Notes: generated from the letters alone by a model not told the origin. 64,000 nt of DNA from Tupaia tana (GCA_026018925.1 JAKSZU010000004.1:35917233-35981232), one strand, 5' to 3'; positions 33,776 through 45,579 are shown, counted from the stretch's first letter. Numbers and translations are program-made.

Positions 33776-33990
33776 TTAATAATAGGAATATTTATTCTGT
33801 GTTTACCGTGTCACTAACCATGTTACATATGCTATTTAATCCTCATAATTCTTCTAGTTAAGAAACTGAGTTATTCCCAACATGCATATAAGAGAGCTGT
33901 AGTTCACAAAGGTTCCATGACTTGAAGGATCATACAGTCAATAGGTGGCAGAGAGGAACTCACGCCTGGGTTGAATGGTCTTTTCCACTA
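33776..33990 (-). repeat. MIR
   Basis: GCTATTTAATCCTCATAATTC, AAGAAACTGAGTTATTCCC and CATACAGTCAATAGGTGGCAG in antisense MIR order. Confidence 0.8.
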
Positions 33991-34288
33991 CGTTCTCTCT
34001 GGTTGCTCCCAAATGTTTAGAGAGTTTGCTACTTGGGGAGGCTAGCTGCAACACCTGTTGAGCTCCTTACCAATTCTGACCTTATGTCAACTGGGGTTGG
34101 TCTAGGTGGTTCATCAGGAAGGTTCTGGGTGCTGGGTGAGCCATTTCCTTTTCCAGGCTGACGTGAGCTGCTAGCTTCCTTCTGAGGTTCCCCCTTTCCC
34201 CTAGGGCTAGCCTCTATATTAGTTTCCAGTCATTGCTGTGATGAATACAGGTCTCAAGGGCAGAAGTCAGGAAGGGGCCTCCCAGGAA

Positions 34289-34512
34289 GCTGGTCAGTGG
34301 CATGGTGGTTAAGGTGGCTAGATCCCACATGGTCAACTGAACAGTTCGAGTCCCAGACCTGGCAAATAGAAAACACACCAGGCACGTGTATGTGCGTGCC
34401 CAAAATCCTGAGAGGAGAATAGAAAAGAAGGGCTTGTGGTGTGGCCATCCTCCTAAGGCTTCTCTCTCTCTGATGAACACATGTGCTCTATATAAAACTT
34501 TAAAAAAACAAT
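34289..34512 (+). mobile_element. tRNA-derived SINE, long form
   Basis: AAGCTGGTCAGTGGCATGG head; short CT tract; GTGCTCTATATAAAAC end. Confidence 0.86.
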
Positions 34513-34518
34513 TAAGAT

Positions 34519-34698
34519 AGGGCTGGATGGTGGCATGGTGGTTAAGGTGCTAGAATCCCACACTGGTGACCATAGTTCAAGTCCCAGACCTCGGGGGCTT
34601 GCTTTCTCACTTTCTCTCTCTCTTTCTCTGTCTCTGGTGAGCATATGTGCTCTATAACAAACTAAAAATAAATAATAAATAAGTAAAATTTAATTTAA
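34519..34698 (+). mobile_element. tRNA-derived SINE, short form
   Basis: AGGGCTGGATGGTGGCATGG to GTGCTCTATAACAAAC and (AAAT)n. It keeps the CTCTATA motif of the long form although the body middle is missing. Confidence 0.88.
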
Positions 34699-34699
34699 A

Positions 34700-34898
34700 A
34701 GGGCTGGCAGCTGGTATGGTGGTTAAAGAGGCTGGACTCTCACATGGTCGACCGCGGTTTCAGTCCCGGACCCAGGAGCTTGCTTTCTCATTTTCTTTCT
34801 CTTTCTCTACCTCTCTCTCTCTCTGGTCAAATTAAAAGAAATAATAATAAATAAACTTGAATAAAATAATTCTTTAAAATTTTGTAATTTAAAAAAGA
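34700..34898 (+). mobile_element. tRNA-derived SINE, short form
   Basis: AGGGCTGGCAGCTGGTATGG, CGACCGCGGTTTCAGTCCC, then GGAGCTTGCTTTCTCATTTT and GGTCAAATTAAAAG. Third copy in one direct-repeat cluster. Confidence 0.88.
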
Positions 34899-35240
34899 AA
34901 AGGGCCTCGCGGGCTGAAATGAAGGTGTCGGCAGAGCTGCGTTCCTCCTGGAGGCTCTGCGGAGGGTCTGGCCCCTGCCTCTCCCACTTGCAGAGGCTCT
35001 GCCTTTTGTGGCTTACAGCTGCTTCCCTCCACCCTCATCTTCTGTCATCGTGTCTGCTTCTCTGATTCTGGCCCTCCTGCTTCCCTCCTGTAAGAACACT
35101 GTGATTACATCCACCCGCTGAGTAATCGCACCCACCTCCCCAGCTTAAGGTCAGATGATCGCTAACCCCAAGTCCATCCTCACTCATCATCCCCTCTTGC
35201 CACACAACATAACCAATTCTCAGGTTCCAGGGAACAGAAG

Positions 35241-35495
35241 GCTGATCTCTTTGGGGCCCATTACTCTGTCTGCAGTGGTGTCACTAAGTGTCCCTCGCAC
35301 ATGCACGTATGCCCAGCTCCTCGCTGTCTTCCACATCCTGCTCACCTGTCTACAGACGAACTCTGGTTCTTCTGTGTTCAGTCAACAGACACTTACGGAA
35401 CACCTGTCATGGACAAGGGTTACCTAGAAAAATGAGGTGGACCCTGCCCTGAACCAGCACATATTTTAGTGGAGCTGATACAAAAATCATGAAAC
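35241..35495. other. unassigned
   Basis: Nothing recognised. Confidence 0.3.
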
Positions 35496-35497
35496 AT

Positions 35498-35745
35498 GGG
35501 CCCGCAGGTGGTGTGGTGGCTGGGCACTGGAAGCACTGCAATTTAGTCCTGGACCTGCACACCTGAAAGACACACCAGGCGAATGTGCGTGCATGCCCGA
35601 AGTCCCAAGAGTAGAACAGAAGAGAGGGGACTGGGCTGTGGCCATCACTCCTAGGGGATGACTTCTCACTTTCCCTCTCTCTGTCTCTCTCTGTGTCTCC
35701 AGAAAATGCACATGCCCTATGGCAAAAATCTAAAAAAGGAAAGAA
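35498..35745 (+). mobile_element. tRNA-derived SINE, long form, head eroded
   Basis: GGGCCCGCAGGTGGTGTGG head with a 20-bp gap before the B-box. Body and GCCCTATGGCAAAAATC end are typical. Confidence 0.86.
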
Positions 35746-36131
35746 AGAAAATGAAACAGAATATGGCAATTACTGGGCTGAAGTAAAAATGCAGCAAGCT
35801 CAGGACGTGAAGGACACTGAGGACATGGGGTCAGGGGAAGGCAGGGACACGCAGAGATGAATGTATTACTGTTCCTACGCCTATCACAGAGCCACAAAAT
35901 CAAGACAGGCAATATCAGTGCAGAAATAGAGGATCTGTGATCTGGTCACCGGCATCCATGAAGTGCCAATGCCAGACTGATGCCAGATAGGGCCAGACTG
36001 CTCAGACTGAAAGTTTAGGCACACCCAGACCTCCTGAGCCCTGCTGTAGTGGAGTCAGGGTCAGCCCCAGTCAGCAGGAGCTGCTCCTGACCAAGGCGAG
36101 GCCCAGTCCTGCCAAGTAGAAAAGCTATTTG

Positions 36132-36169
<38 letters not shown>

Positions 36170-36514
36170 GGGTAGGGGGTGGAGGGTGTTTAACCCCAGC
36201 AGGTGATCTCATTTCCTTAATCTGAAACTTCACCTAAAACAAAGTTTTATTTTCAAAGTTGCAAAGGAGAAAAATTGTTAGATTAAATACAGGAAGATGT
36301 AGCTATTCTTTGCCTCTGGAAAGTGGAGTCTGAGGAAGCAGCCAGCAACTTGTAAGCTTGTCATGATTCCTATTTGTTTTAGATACTGTGTCACAGCCTA
36401 GGACCTTTGTCCTACCTGCCAGCTACTTTGTAACCCTTATCACAATAAACCCAGCAGCTATCATCTGAGTCTGTTTCTGGCCACAGACAGTTCACAGGAA
36501 CCTTGGGGTCCTTG
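35746..36514. other. unassigned, with (GT)n at 36135-36168
   Basis: A GT microsatellite followed by G-rich sequence. CACAATAAACCC at 36441 could be an old LTR poly-A region, but no LTR was recognised. Confidence 0.35.
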
Positions 36515-36895
36515 TTTCCAGCTCTGTACTGAACTCTACTGTCTCCTTTAAGAAGCACAAGCAAATACATACACAGCCTGCTCCTGTATCTACCAGCTCC
36601 ACATCTGCAGACTCAACCAACTGGAGCTGGAATGTATTCGGGGTAAAAATAATTTTTAAAATAAATGCAAATTTTAAAATGGTATAAAACCAATAGTATA
36701 ACAATCATTTACAAAACATATGCATAGTGTTTGGTATTATACATAATCTAGAGATGTTTAAAGCATATAGAAGTACATAGGCTATTTGCAAATAACTATA
36801 CCATTTAATATGAGACTTAAGCATCCACAGATTTTAGTATCCACAAGCAATCCTGGAACCAATCCTCCATGGGTATACTGAGGGACCACTGAACG
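36515..36895. mobile_element. Tigger-like (TcMar) DNA transposon remnant
   Basis: CACATCTGCAGACTCAACCAAC, TTGGTATTATACATAATCTAGAG, AAGCATCCACAGATTTTAGTA and GGAACCAATCCTCCATGGG, then GGGACCACTG at the right end, match an abundant non-autonomous Tigger-type element with imperfect inverted ends. Confidence 0.7.
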
Positions 36896-36952
36896 TAAAC
36901 TTTTCATCTTCCTATTCAGCCTCCCTAATTATGAAAAGCCAGGCTGTTATTT

Positions 36953-36954
<2 letters not shown>

Positions 36955-36990
<36 letters not shown>

Positions 36991-36992
36991 AC
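36955..36992. repeat. (CA)n microsatellite
   Basis: About 17 CA units with one TA interruption. Confidence 0.96.
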
Positions 36993-37753
36993 ACCCCAGA
37001 AATTTCCTTTCACAATAGCATATAACCAAAAAGGTATTTAGAGGAGACTAAATTCATGTTAAATTGGGTATTTTGTCAAATAACTAGAATTTTACATAGG
37101 ATTTTCCCTGGTCACTGAATTTTGCTCCTTAAAATCCCCTTGTGGAACAGCTGTCTTTGATAGGAGTCCAGCAAGTCCTAAGTAACTCAATTCCGGAGTC
37201 CCCCTACTGAGAACGCTGACTGAATGTGGACTTCTACCTCATACTGTGTGGGCTACAACAGCTCTGTCCTTGATCTTTGGAAGACTAACTGGGGTCACTT
37301 GCACAGTCTCACACTTGCTGAGTGACCATTGGTCCCAACCTGACAGCTCTATGACTTGGGTGTCACCCCTCAAGCCAGCCTCTATCTCTGGTTGGTTCTG
37401 ACTGATGGTCAGAGTTTACAAATTCTCTGAGTACTTCTACAAGAGAACCACAAGAGGAGACCTTTGTGCTGGAAAAAGCAACTGACCCAATCACACCCTT
37501 TCCGCTGGATGATATCAATGACAAGTGGTCTCAGGAAATGGATCATTGAATCGAACATTTTTTTTCTTTAAATTGTGCACAAGACCTACTGTCTATCCTA
37601 ACCCTGGAAATACTGGGATTTAGAGTTACTCTGTGGCTAAAGAACATACTGTCTGGCCCCTTTGCAGTAAGCCTCATTAGGAAAGGAATATATTATAATG
37701 GTCTAATTATGACACCTGTTTTCATGGTGAGGAGAGAGAGTTTCAGAGATACC
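36993..37753. other. unassigned
   Basis: No gene recognised in this SINE-free stretch. Possibly a diverged LTR. Confidence 0.35.
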
Positions 37754-38098
37754 TTTTTTTATATATGGTGAGAACGTGTGTGTTTAGAATGAGCCAGTTT
37801 GTTGGCAACATCCGAAGTGTCATGATTGAGCCAGTCACACAGTGCCTTCTCCTCTCCACCAGGCCTCATTAGGGTGTTGACCATGGCCCCGTCACGTCAT
37901 GGAGCTTCCTCACAGCCTGTGCGTTGGCTCAGACGCCTGCAATGAACAGAGTGTCGTGGTCTTCCCTCTTCTCCGTGGCAGACTTGGTGGTCAGGAACTT
38001 GACGGAGGCGTAGAGCTCAGCTTCCTTCTCCGGGAGTGCTCTCCCCAGGATGTCTGTGGAATCACAGTGGGGCCACAGGGAGGGGGTGATGTGCAGAT

Positions 38099-38138
<40 letters not shown>

Positions 38139-38255
38139 CCATGGGTGCCTTTCAGCACTGCCTTCTTGGCCTTCAAAGCCTTTGCTTTGGCTTTAGCTTT
38201 GGGAGGGACAGGAGCTTCCCTCTTCGCTTTCAGTGCTCTCTTGGTGAAAAGGGCC
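37754..38255 (-). pseudogene. RPL23AP: RPL23A processed pseudogene with a CA array in the coding region
   Basis: Ribosomal protein L23a is a large-subunit protein with a Lys/Ala-rich N-terminus. On the minus strand the former ATG is AGA at 38237-38239. It is followed by codons for [19 protein letters not shown], then KAKKAVLKG. At the family's HSHKKKK stretch a (CA)n array (plus strand GT, 38101-38137) takes over. Sequence then resumes with the parts for RTSPT, KSAPRRNKL and FPLTTES, all shifted or damaged. The remaining 3' half, including the equivalent of VNTLI.P.GE, is present but frameshifted. The gene's end is deleted into the 3' UTR (CTGGCTCATTCTAAACACAC), followed by an A7-8 tail remnant at 37754-37761. 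The upstream CCCTTTTCACCAAG looks like parental 5' UTR. No introns. Older than the RPL21 copy. Confidence 0.9.
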
Positions 38256-38406
38256 AGAGATATTAAGCAATCCATAAGGTCTCCAGGCTAGAAAGTGGTT
38301 ACAGCTGCCCTGGCTATAAACTTCAGTTCATTTTTGAAAAATAGAAATTTCAAAAAAAAAAAACAACCCCCCCCCAAAAAAAAACCCTAAAATCGAATAA
38401 AAATTT

Positions 38407-38587
38407 TTTTTAAAGAATCACTTTTAAAATCTTTATTTTAATTTGACCACAGAGGGACAGAGTGAGAGAGAGAGAAAGTGAGAGAGAAAGGCAAGGTGAA
38501 AAAGCAAGACACCAGGTCCGGAACTTGAACTATGGTCAGCCATGGGGTAGTCCAATGCCTTTAACCACCATGCCACCTGACGGCCCC
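38407..38587 (-). mobile_element. tRNA-derived SINE, short form
   Basis: TTTATTTTAATTTGACCACAGAGG, AAAGCAAGACACCAGG junction, head ending CCACCTGACGGCCCC. Target-site duplication gaataaaaatttt, perfect. Confidence 0.93.
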
Positions 38588-38659
38588 TTGAATAAAAATT
38601 TTAGTGTATTGACTTTACATAATAAACAAAACAAAAACCTATATCACCACTTGGGTAAA

Positions 38660-38800
38660 TTTACAGGGAAGTATGCTCCCGAAAAAAAGAAGCCAATTCC
38701 AAAATATTACATACTGTATGATTCTATTTATATGATATTTTTGAAATTTCAAAGTTATAGAAAAACTGGATAGATTGGTGGTTGCTAGGGGGAGTCCTAG
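38660..38800 (+). repeat. old L1 fragment
   Basis: TACTGTATGATTCTATTTATATG and GATTGGTGGTTGCTAGGGGG follow the order of L1 3'-UTR sequence. Confidence 0.5.
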
Positions 38801-38941
38801 GAAAGAAATAAAATAGACTCTCAATAGACTTGCAAGGTGCTTTTTGTCTAAAAGACTACCAGCTACCCAACATCTGGTAATAAGCTCCCCAGCTTTCACC
38901 CCTGAAAGCCTCATGACATCGCTAGTTAAAAGAAAAGTGGC

Positions 38942-39172
38942 TGGGACAAGCAAATGGCATAATGGTTACATCGCTGGACTCCCACGTAGCTGACCATGGT
39001 TTGAGTCTCACACCAAGCATGTGCGTGCGTGCCCAAAATCCCAAGAGGAGAATGGAGGAGAAGGGATTGCAGCATAGCCATCCCCACCTGGGGTGTGTGT
39101 GGGGAGGGATTTCTCACTTTCTGTCTGTCTGTCTCTCCAGCAAGTGCACACACACTCTATACCAAGAATCTC
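38942..39172 (+). mobile_element. tRNA-derived SINE, long form
   Basis: GGGACAAGCAAATGGCATAATGG to ACTCTATACCAAGAATC. The B-box is shortened (GGTTTGAGTCTCACACC). Confidence 0.9.
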
Positions 39173-39173
39173 A

Positions 39174-39220
<47 letters not shown>

Positions 39221-39221
39221 A
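39173..39221. repeat. (AAAT)n SINE tail microsatellite
   Basis: Twelve ATAA units continuous with the preceding SINE. Confidence 0.97.
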
Positions 39222-39760
39222 GTGGTGAGCGAGTGGAAGGTGGGGTAAGTGCAGGCGCACAACAGGCTTTGACTCTGAGTTGGGTGGAGTGGAGACAGCT
39301 ACTTCTGCTCATTGGCCAAGGGCAGGTGAGCTTTAGGTAAGGCGTTCTTCAATGAACCTACCCACAGGAAAGCCTTGGCTACCCTTGAGTAAGTAAGTAA
39401 AGTTGCAAGTTTTTCAGATGGGTTAGCGTGACATTAGGATTAATACATAGGTACTAGCCTGTGGAAAGGAACATGGATGGCAGCTCGGTGCTGCAGAGTC
39501 AACAGGATTTTCAAGCGAAAGTGAAGACTGATGGCAATCTGCCAACCACTGCACCTCTGTTATTGAAAGTCAGATGGTTTGGGAAGTGGAGCCCATAGAA
39601 AGAGCAGTTCCAGCTTGGTTTCAGGTTTTGTTTTGTTTCATTGTGAGTTAGTAACTGTTCACGGCCAATAAGCCAATGGCAAGGGAAGAGATGTCTGAGT
39701 AATTTAGGAGACAGCACGAGAGAGGACTGAGGGAAAAGAGTCCAAGTGCAGGATTCGCTG
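39222..39760. other. unassigned
   Basis: Nothing recognised. Confidence 0.35.
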
Positions 39761-39764
39761 CCAG

Positions 39765-39985
39765 TGGGCTGTGTCCAGGCTCTGACCCTCGGAGACCACC
39801 AGGGTCTGAGCAAGTCTCTTCTCCCCATGTTTCAGATTCTCTCTGTAACACAGGGCAAGGAGCTGGCCCAGCCTCCTTACCAGACTATTGGGAGGACAAA
39901 TGAAACAATGTGAGCAAAGGGACTTTGTGAGCCCTTGTGTTCTATGCAATACAAAGATCAGTAGTGACTGGGTGAATTCCTGCCA
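39765..39985 (+). repeat. MIR, diverged
   Basis: GGTCTGAGCAAGTCTCTTCTC, TGTTTCAGATTCTCTCTGTAA and GGAGGACAAATGAAACAATGTG are in MIR sense order. Confidence 0.55.
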
Positions 39986-40340
39986 GTGGTCTCTAAATGA
40001 AGACTGTTGGACATATGATTTGGAAAGTAAGTTAATTCTGTCTGAAGGCTGGTGTGACCATCACCATCATTAAGTGATTAGGTCCACGCTGCAGCTGCCG
40101 GCCTTCCCATGCGTTCATCGTGGGGGACATGCAACAAGAAGAGAGGCATGATGGCCACATCTGAGCTGAGCTCTAATAACTTCAGCAGACTTCTTATTTG
40201 CTTTCATGCTTGATCCCAGGCCCAAAGCTAAACGTAGAGGCAGCCTAATAAACGATGCTCATCTAACTTGGTGGGGGCATTTCTCTCTTCTACTTAGGCA
40301 ATGTGTAAGTCACTAAGGTTGGAAGTGGTGGAAGGAGACC
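39986..40340. other. unassigned
   Basis: Nothing recognised. Confidence 0.35.
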
Positions 40341-40644
40341 ACCTATCACAATGGGCGACAGTCTAGCTAGAGACTTGCTGGGAGAAGTGGCCCAGTGGTG
40401 CAAAGCCTGTCAGGTCGCTGAGAGAGTACTGGAAAGCACTCCCGCAGGTAACCGTGGGAGGACCCTAGCTTTAGCTTCTCGGAGCCACGGTTTCTTCATC
40501 TATGCCTTCCTCCGAGCCTGCCATGGGTTCCTCACGAGATTAACAGAAAACGGGCAGCTGGCACAGAGGAGAAAGAAAATAGCATGGATCCTTTCCTTTC
40601 TCTATTCTTTCTCCAGAGGATCAGATGCAGGTATCTATCACTCC

Positions 40645-40734
40645 AGGACCAACAGATGGCATAGCGGTTACGTTGCTGGACTCCCACGTGGTGGCGTTAG
40701 TTTGGGTCCTGGACCTGGTGGCTTCAACATCATG

Positions 40735-40771
<37 letters not shown>

Positions 40772-40919
40772 TGCCCAAGATCCCAAAAGGAGAATGGAGG
40801 AGAAGGGATTGCCATCCCCCCTCCCCCTGGGGCAGTAATTTCTCATTTTCCAGCTATGTCTGTCTCTCTCTCTCCAGTGAGTGCACACAACTAAGGCAAA
40901 ACTTTAAAAAAAAAATAGA
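40645..40919 (+). mobile_element. tRNA-derived SINE, long form, with internal GT array
   Basis: AGGACCAACAGATGGCATAGCGG to CTAAGGCAAAAC. The GTGTGCGTGCG part of the body has expanded to (GT)15 (40736-40766). Perfect target-site duplication tatctatcactcc. Confidence 0.94.
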
Positions 40920-40952
40920 TATCTATCACTCCTTCTAAAATATCTCCCATTG

Positions 40953-41212
40953 AGGCCAGCAGGTGGCATGGAGGTTAAGGCAGCTGAATCTCACATAACT
41001 GACTCAGGAGTTCGAATCCTGGACCTGGTGGCTTGAAAATGATGTCAGGCTCGTGTACAAGAATGCCTAAAATCTCAAGAGGAGAATGGAAGAGAAGGGA
41101 CTGCATGTGGCCATTGCTCCCTGGGGAGATGATTTCTCACTTTCTCCCTCTCTCTGTGTGTCTCTGTCTCTTCCCGGCAAGTATACACACCTGATAGTGA
41201 AAACTAAAACAA
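40953..41212 (+). mobile_element. tRNA-derived SINE, long form
   Basis: GAGGCCAGCAGGTGGCATGGAG to CCTGATAGTGAAAAC. Confidence 0.9.
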
Positions 41213-41309
41213 ACAAAACTCCCTTTGCATGCTTTTTGAAAATAGTAATGAAAATAGGAGCTTCCAATAGTTAAGCTTACTTGCTTCATAGGTCCTGGAA
41301 ATGCATCTA

Positions 41310-41540
41310 AATCTTTGGGACTTAGAGTCAGATATAGATTCAGATCCAAGCGGCACCAACTAAAAGCTACATGATCTCAAATACATTAGGCACTTCTACT
41401 CTCAGTCTTCCAAAGTAATGAAATAGAGTTAAGTACATGCATATGGTTGTTTAAAAAGCTAAGTGAGTAGTGTATAACGGAGCATCTAGGACAGTGTCCT
41501 TCACAGTCAGAACTCCATAAATGACCATTCTTACTGTCCT
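41310..41540 (+). repeat. MIR
   Basis: GACTTAGAGTCAGATATAGATTC, TTAGGCACTTCTACTCTCAG and TAGGACAGTGTCCTTCACAG in MIR sense order. Confidence 0.7.
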
Positions 41541-42450
41541 GGGTGTGGCAGAGAGAGTGCACTGAACGGAGGGTAGTGTGTCCAGGGACGTTGCTTTCAT
41601 TCTCTTCCTCACTGGCAATCATTAGTTCCAACTGGGCAGTACTTTCTTTCCGCTGGAGTTCATGAAGAGTTCACACTAAAAGGCTTGGAGAACGCGAATA
41701 AGCCCACGGGGTGGTGTGACTGCCCGGAACAATGGACTTGATCACAGCGCCACACCTGGAGGACTGCAGAAAGCAGCCGAGCAGGACGTGAACGAGCTGA
41801 AAGGCATGCCAAAGGGAGCGAGCAGGATGGCAAGATGGCCAGAGAGATGCCGCACAGGGATGCCCGAGGGACTGGGACAAGAGAAAACAAAGGCTGGGGA
41901 TAAATGAACCGATATGTGAAAAGCCAATATGGAAAGGATGATTTCATTAATGCCATCATTTTCTGAAGAGAACTCCAACTCTTGGGTAAAAGTTACCTGG
42001 GGATACATTTCAGCCCAATCAATACAAATAGTTTTCCAACGACGCGGCCATTCAGTGACAATGCAGCTGTCCTCTGTGGAACAGGCTTGAAGTCTTGTCT
42101 AAATAACTCTTGGGTCTCTTATAACTTAAATTTTGTTTCAAGAGAGCTCTAGGAATAGCATGGGCCTCCAACAGAAGCAGCTGTGTTAGCGAGCCATCGT
42201 GAACCTCCACTAAATGATCAGTCCGGGAGGCAGCCTAGCAGGGTAGAACAGAATGGTGTCTCACGCTGGTAATCCTTACTGCTATAGACGGGGCTCCTCT
42301 ATCACTGTAGGTGAAAGGACAGACCTACGCATTCAGTAAATGCGTAGTTTACTCTCGAGAGGGCTCCTGAAGTGCCAAAGCTGCTGTTTTTGTTTGTTTT
42401 TAAATTTCCATTCCAAAAATATGTGGGGAAAGGATACTATTAGTGCCACA
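41541..42450. other. unassigned
   Basis: Nothing recognised. The 99-codon minus-strand frame at 41660-41959 has no family signature. Confidence 0.35.
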
Positions 42451-42452
42451 AA

Positions 42453-42711
42453 GTTGTTTTTTAATTCTTAATTTGTCAGAGGGTGCACGCACTGGCCAGA
42501 GAAAGACAGAGAGCGAGGAAAGTGAGAAAGCACTCACAGGGGGCATGGCCGTGCAGCACTCCCTTCTCCTCCCTCCCTCCCTCCTTGTGGGATTTTGGGC
42601 ATGAAGCACACATGCCTGGCGTGTTTCTCAAGCTGCTGGGTCTGGAACTCAAACCGCACAGTTGGCCATATGGGATTAAGCCCCCTTAACCACCAGGTCA
42701 TGGGCTGGGCC
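42453..42711 (-). mobile_element. tRNA-derived SINE, long form
   Basis: TTTAATTCTTAATTTGTCAGAGGG to ATGGGCTGGGCC. Confidence 0.86.
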
Positions 42712-43042
42712 ACCAGTAACATTTAAAAGCCGATTTTAAAGTAAAAAATAACTTCTTCCACATTCAAGCACATTATTTAATCACACAAACCTCAGTTTTC
42801 TTATTTGAAAATGGAAATGATATTTACCTGTGAGTGGTATTTTCCTATAAGGACCGTTCATGAATTCAAGAAATATCTGAATACTCATTACCTACTAGGA
42901 CTGGTTCTACCTTCTGGGGACTTACACCACTGGCTTAGGAAAGTCATACTTTCCTCATAGAAGTAACCACAAACACCAAATGTAAATTGAAGTATGCTAG
43001 TGTGAACATACTATGTGAAAGCTGCATTAAGAAAATAAACCA
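42712..43042. other. unassigned AT-rich sequence
   Basis: Nothing recognised. Confidence 0.35.
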
Positions 43043-43284
43043 GGGGCCAGCAGGTAGTATAGTGGTCAAGGTGCTGGACTCTCACATGCTGACGGCAGTT
43101 CAAGTCCCAGAACTGGAGGCTTGAAACACACCAGATGTATATGCATGAATGTCCAAAATCCTAAGAGAAGAATGTAAGAGAAGGGATTGTGGCATGGCCA
43201 TCCCCCCCAGGGGGTGATTTCTCACTTTCTGTCTCTCTGGCAAGCACACACACACACCCTATAGCAAAAATCTATTTTAAAAAA
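43043..43284 (+). mobile_element. tRNA-derived SINE, long form
   Basis: AGGGGCCAGCAGGTAGTATAG to ACCCTATAGCAAAAATC. Confidence 0.9.
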
Positions 43285-43381
43285 AGGAAAAAGAAAAGAA
43301 AGGAGAAAAGAGGTTTCAGGGAGGCAAAGGTGAAGGGTGTTTTCTATGAAAGGATTAAGCAAGATAATATAGGTAAAAATT

Positions 43382-43653
43382 CAGGAACCAGCAGTTAGCG
43401 TAATGGCTATGTCACTGGACCCCCACGTAGTTGACCGCGGTTCGCGTCCCGGACCCAGTGGCTTAAAACTCACGCTGGGCGCGTGTGCGTGCGTGCCCAA
43501 GATCCCGAGAAGAGAATGGAGGAGAAGGGATTGCGGTGTGACCATCTCCCCTGGGGGGTGATTTCTTGTTTTCTGTCTCTATGTCTCTCTCTGTCTGTCT
43601 GGCGAGCGCACGTGCCCTATAGTGAAAATATCTCAAAAAAACCCCATATTATA
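43382..43653 (+). mobile_element. tRNA-derived SINE, long form, young
   Basis: CAGGAACCAGCAGTTAGCG to GTGCCCTATAGTGAAAATATC. Target duplication taggtaaaaatt. CpG-rich (GACCGCGGTTCGCGTCCCGG). Confidence 0.94.
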
Positions 43654-44693
43654 CATGTAGGTAAAAATTAGCGCATGGACGGGTTCAGTAGAAAGTCTTC
43701 AATCGATGTTACCTATTTCCACGGGGACTTTGAACTTGCAGGACCTAGAGTTAAATGCATCATTTCACTCCTCAATTATTAAATAGGTGATGTGTATTCA
43801 AAATCAAAAACCAAAAGGAAGTGGATCCAGATAATGTCCGAAGGTAGAAGAAAAGAATCAATGAAAATGTCATGACTGGGATTACCGCATGGCGTCATTT
43901 GTGAAAGGATGCTAAGAATCTGTAGGAAATTCAGAAATGGAGAAACCTGGGCTTCACTTGAGTGGTATCAGATAAATGACCTAATTTTTCTAAGCCTTAA
44001 TTTCCCCACACTTGACCAGGGCTGTTTCCTTGCTTAGCAATAACCTATGTAAAAATACCAGACACAGCGGGTACAGCTAGCTTACATTATTACCATCATC
44101 CGAATCCACTCATCGGAATTTTGCAGATTTGCAGTGTACTCTGGATGAAAAAATAAGGCTGTATTTCTCAGGAGAGTACATTCCACAATCATGTGTTACT
44201 AGGAGTTGGACCAAGGTCACTTGTTATGAGAACAAACCACGAAAACATAAGGAAGCATTCAACTGATTAAATGGTCAACCCAGTTCTCAGCCTTGCTAAC
44301 ACTCTGGCTTAAATCTTTGGAATTCCAGAAGATGCAAACAGACACATTGATTTGCTCCAAACAGTTCTCTGTATGCATTGGAGAATTTCACCAAATAGCA
44401 GTCCAAGAGGATTTATGAGGTGTGCTTCCTCCACAGAGCCTGCAAGTCAAGGAGCTACACAGTCTACCTTTAATCAGCCTGATTTTCCCAGGGACTTCTG
44501 CGGCATCGTCCCTCTTCTTCTTAACACTCTGAAGAGAACCTGAGAAATGAGAATTTAACTTAATTCTCTGTAGATTTTTTTCTCAGGGGGTCAGCTTCAC
44601 AAGGAAGGAGCTCTTTTTGCTTCCTTGGAGGAGAAAAGGAAAAAGCGCATCCCCATCATCCCCACTTCTGTAAGCTGAAAAGTTCAGGATAGC
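43654..44693. other. mostly unassigned; MIR-like part near 43940-44050
   Basis: AAACCTGGGCTTCACTTGAG and TTCTAAGCCTTAATTTCCC suggest a diverged sense MIR. The rest is unrecognised. Confidence 0.4.
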
Positions 44694-44878
44694 AGGGCCA
44701 GCAGGTGGCATGGTGGTTAAAGTGCTGGACTCCTACACGGTCAAGTTCAGTTCAAGTTCCAGACCTGGCAGCTTGCTTTCTTACTTTGCCTGTTTCTCTC
44801 TCTCTGTCTCAAGTGCACATGCCCTATAGCAAATTTTAAAAAGAATAATAAATAAAATGAAAAAGTCTTTTTTAAAAA
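44694..44878 (+). mobile_element. tRNA-derived SINE, short form
   Basis: AGGGCCAGCAGGTGGCATGG, GGCAGCTTGCTTTCTTACTT junction, GCCCTATAGCAAATTT and (AAT)n tail. Faces the next copy tail-to-tail. Confidence 0.9.
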
Positions 44879-44899
44879 GTTTATGTATTCATTCACTAA

Positions 44900-45041
44900 T
44901 TTATTTATTTTTTAATTTGACCAGAGAGAGACATAGAGAGGGAAAGTGAGAAAGCAAGCTACCAGGTCTAGGACTAGAACCATGGTCAACCATGTGGGAG
45001 TGTTCAGCACCTTAACCCCACCACACCACCTGCTGGTCCCC
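44900..45041 (-). mobile_element. tRNA-derived SINE, short form
   Basis: TTTATTTTTTAATTTGACCAGAG, AAGCAAGCTACCAGG junction, CACCTGCTGGTCCCCC. With the previous copy it makes an inverted pair with a spacer of about 20 bp. Confidence 0.88.
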
Positions 45042-45579
45042 CAAAATTAATAATTCTTAAAAAAAAGTTAATGACAACTTTGGGGTATTTATTGACATTG
45101 ATGCCTTGTCCATTAGCCCTCCTCAAGACAAGGGGAGCTATTTCTAGAACTGGAAGTCCTCTATCTACCATCGATAGCTCAGTAAACCTTTTTTTCCTGC
45201 TGTCATTGGGGGTTAGGGGGTCGTGTTCAACTATCTGTCTCTTCTAGGGGTCGCTGTGACCACCTGGCACTTCAAAGGAGTAAGAAGGCCTCAAGTGACA
45301 GGGTATTGGCTTTGCGAGGTCTAAGTCAGTGCTTCCGAGCCATCCGGGTGGAGGGCCAGTTCGTTCTTGTTTCCCATCCATTGTGGACCGAGACTTTTAT
45401 AAAATAGAATACAAATCTCTGCTAGAATAGTTTTAAAAGACATAAAATACAAGTCAATGTTTTTACCAGTACAGTCAACAACATAAAATTACACTGTCAA
45501 GTTGCTATCAAAGTGTTTAAATGTTTACTCACAAATTCTGTACTTCCTCTAGCTTGACATGTACTGAAGCACTGATCTA
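45042..45579. other. unassigned
   Basis: Nothing recognised with confidence. Confidence 0.35.

Larger units (their letters stand above)
34205..35240. repeat. ancient repeat split by three SINEs
   Basis: ATATTAGTTTCCAGTCATTGC at 34217 and, after the SINE cluster, GGGCTGAAATGAAGGTGTCGG with AGAGCTGCGTTCCTCCTGGAG at 34908 belong to one well-known old mammalian repeat of uncertain class. The 400-odd bp between match three SINE insertions. Confidence 0.55.
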
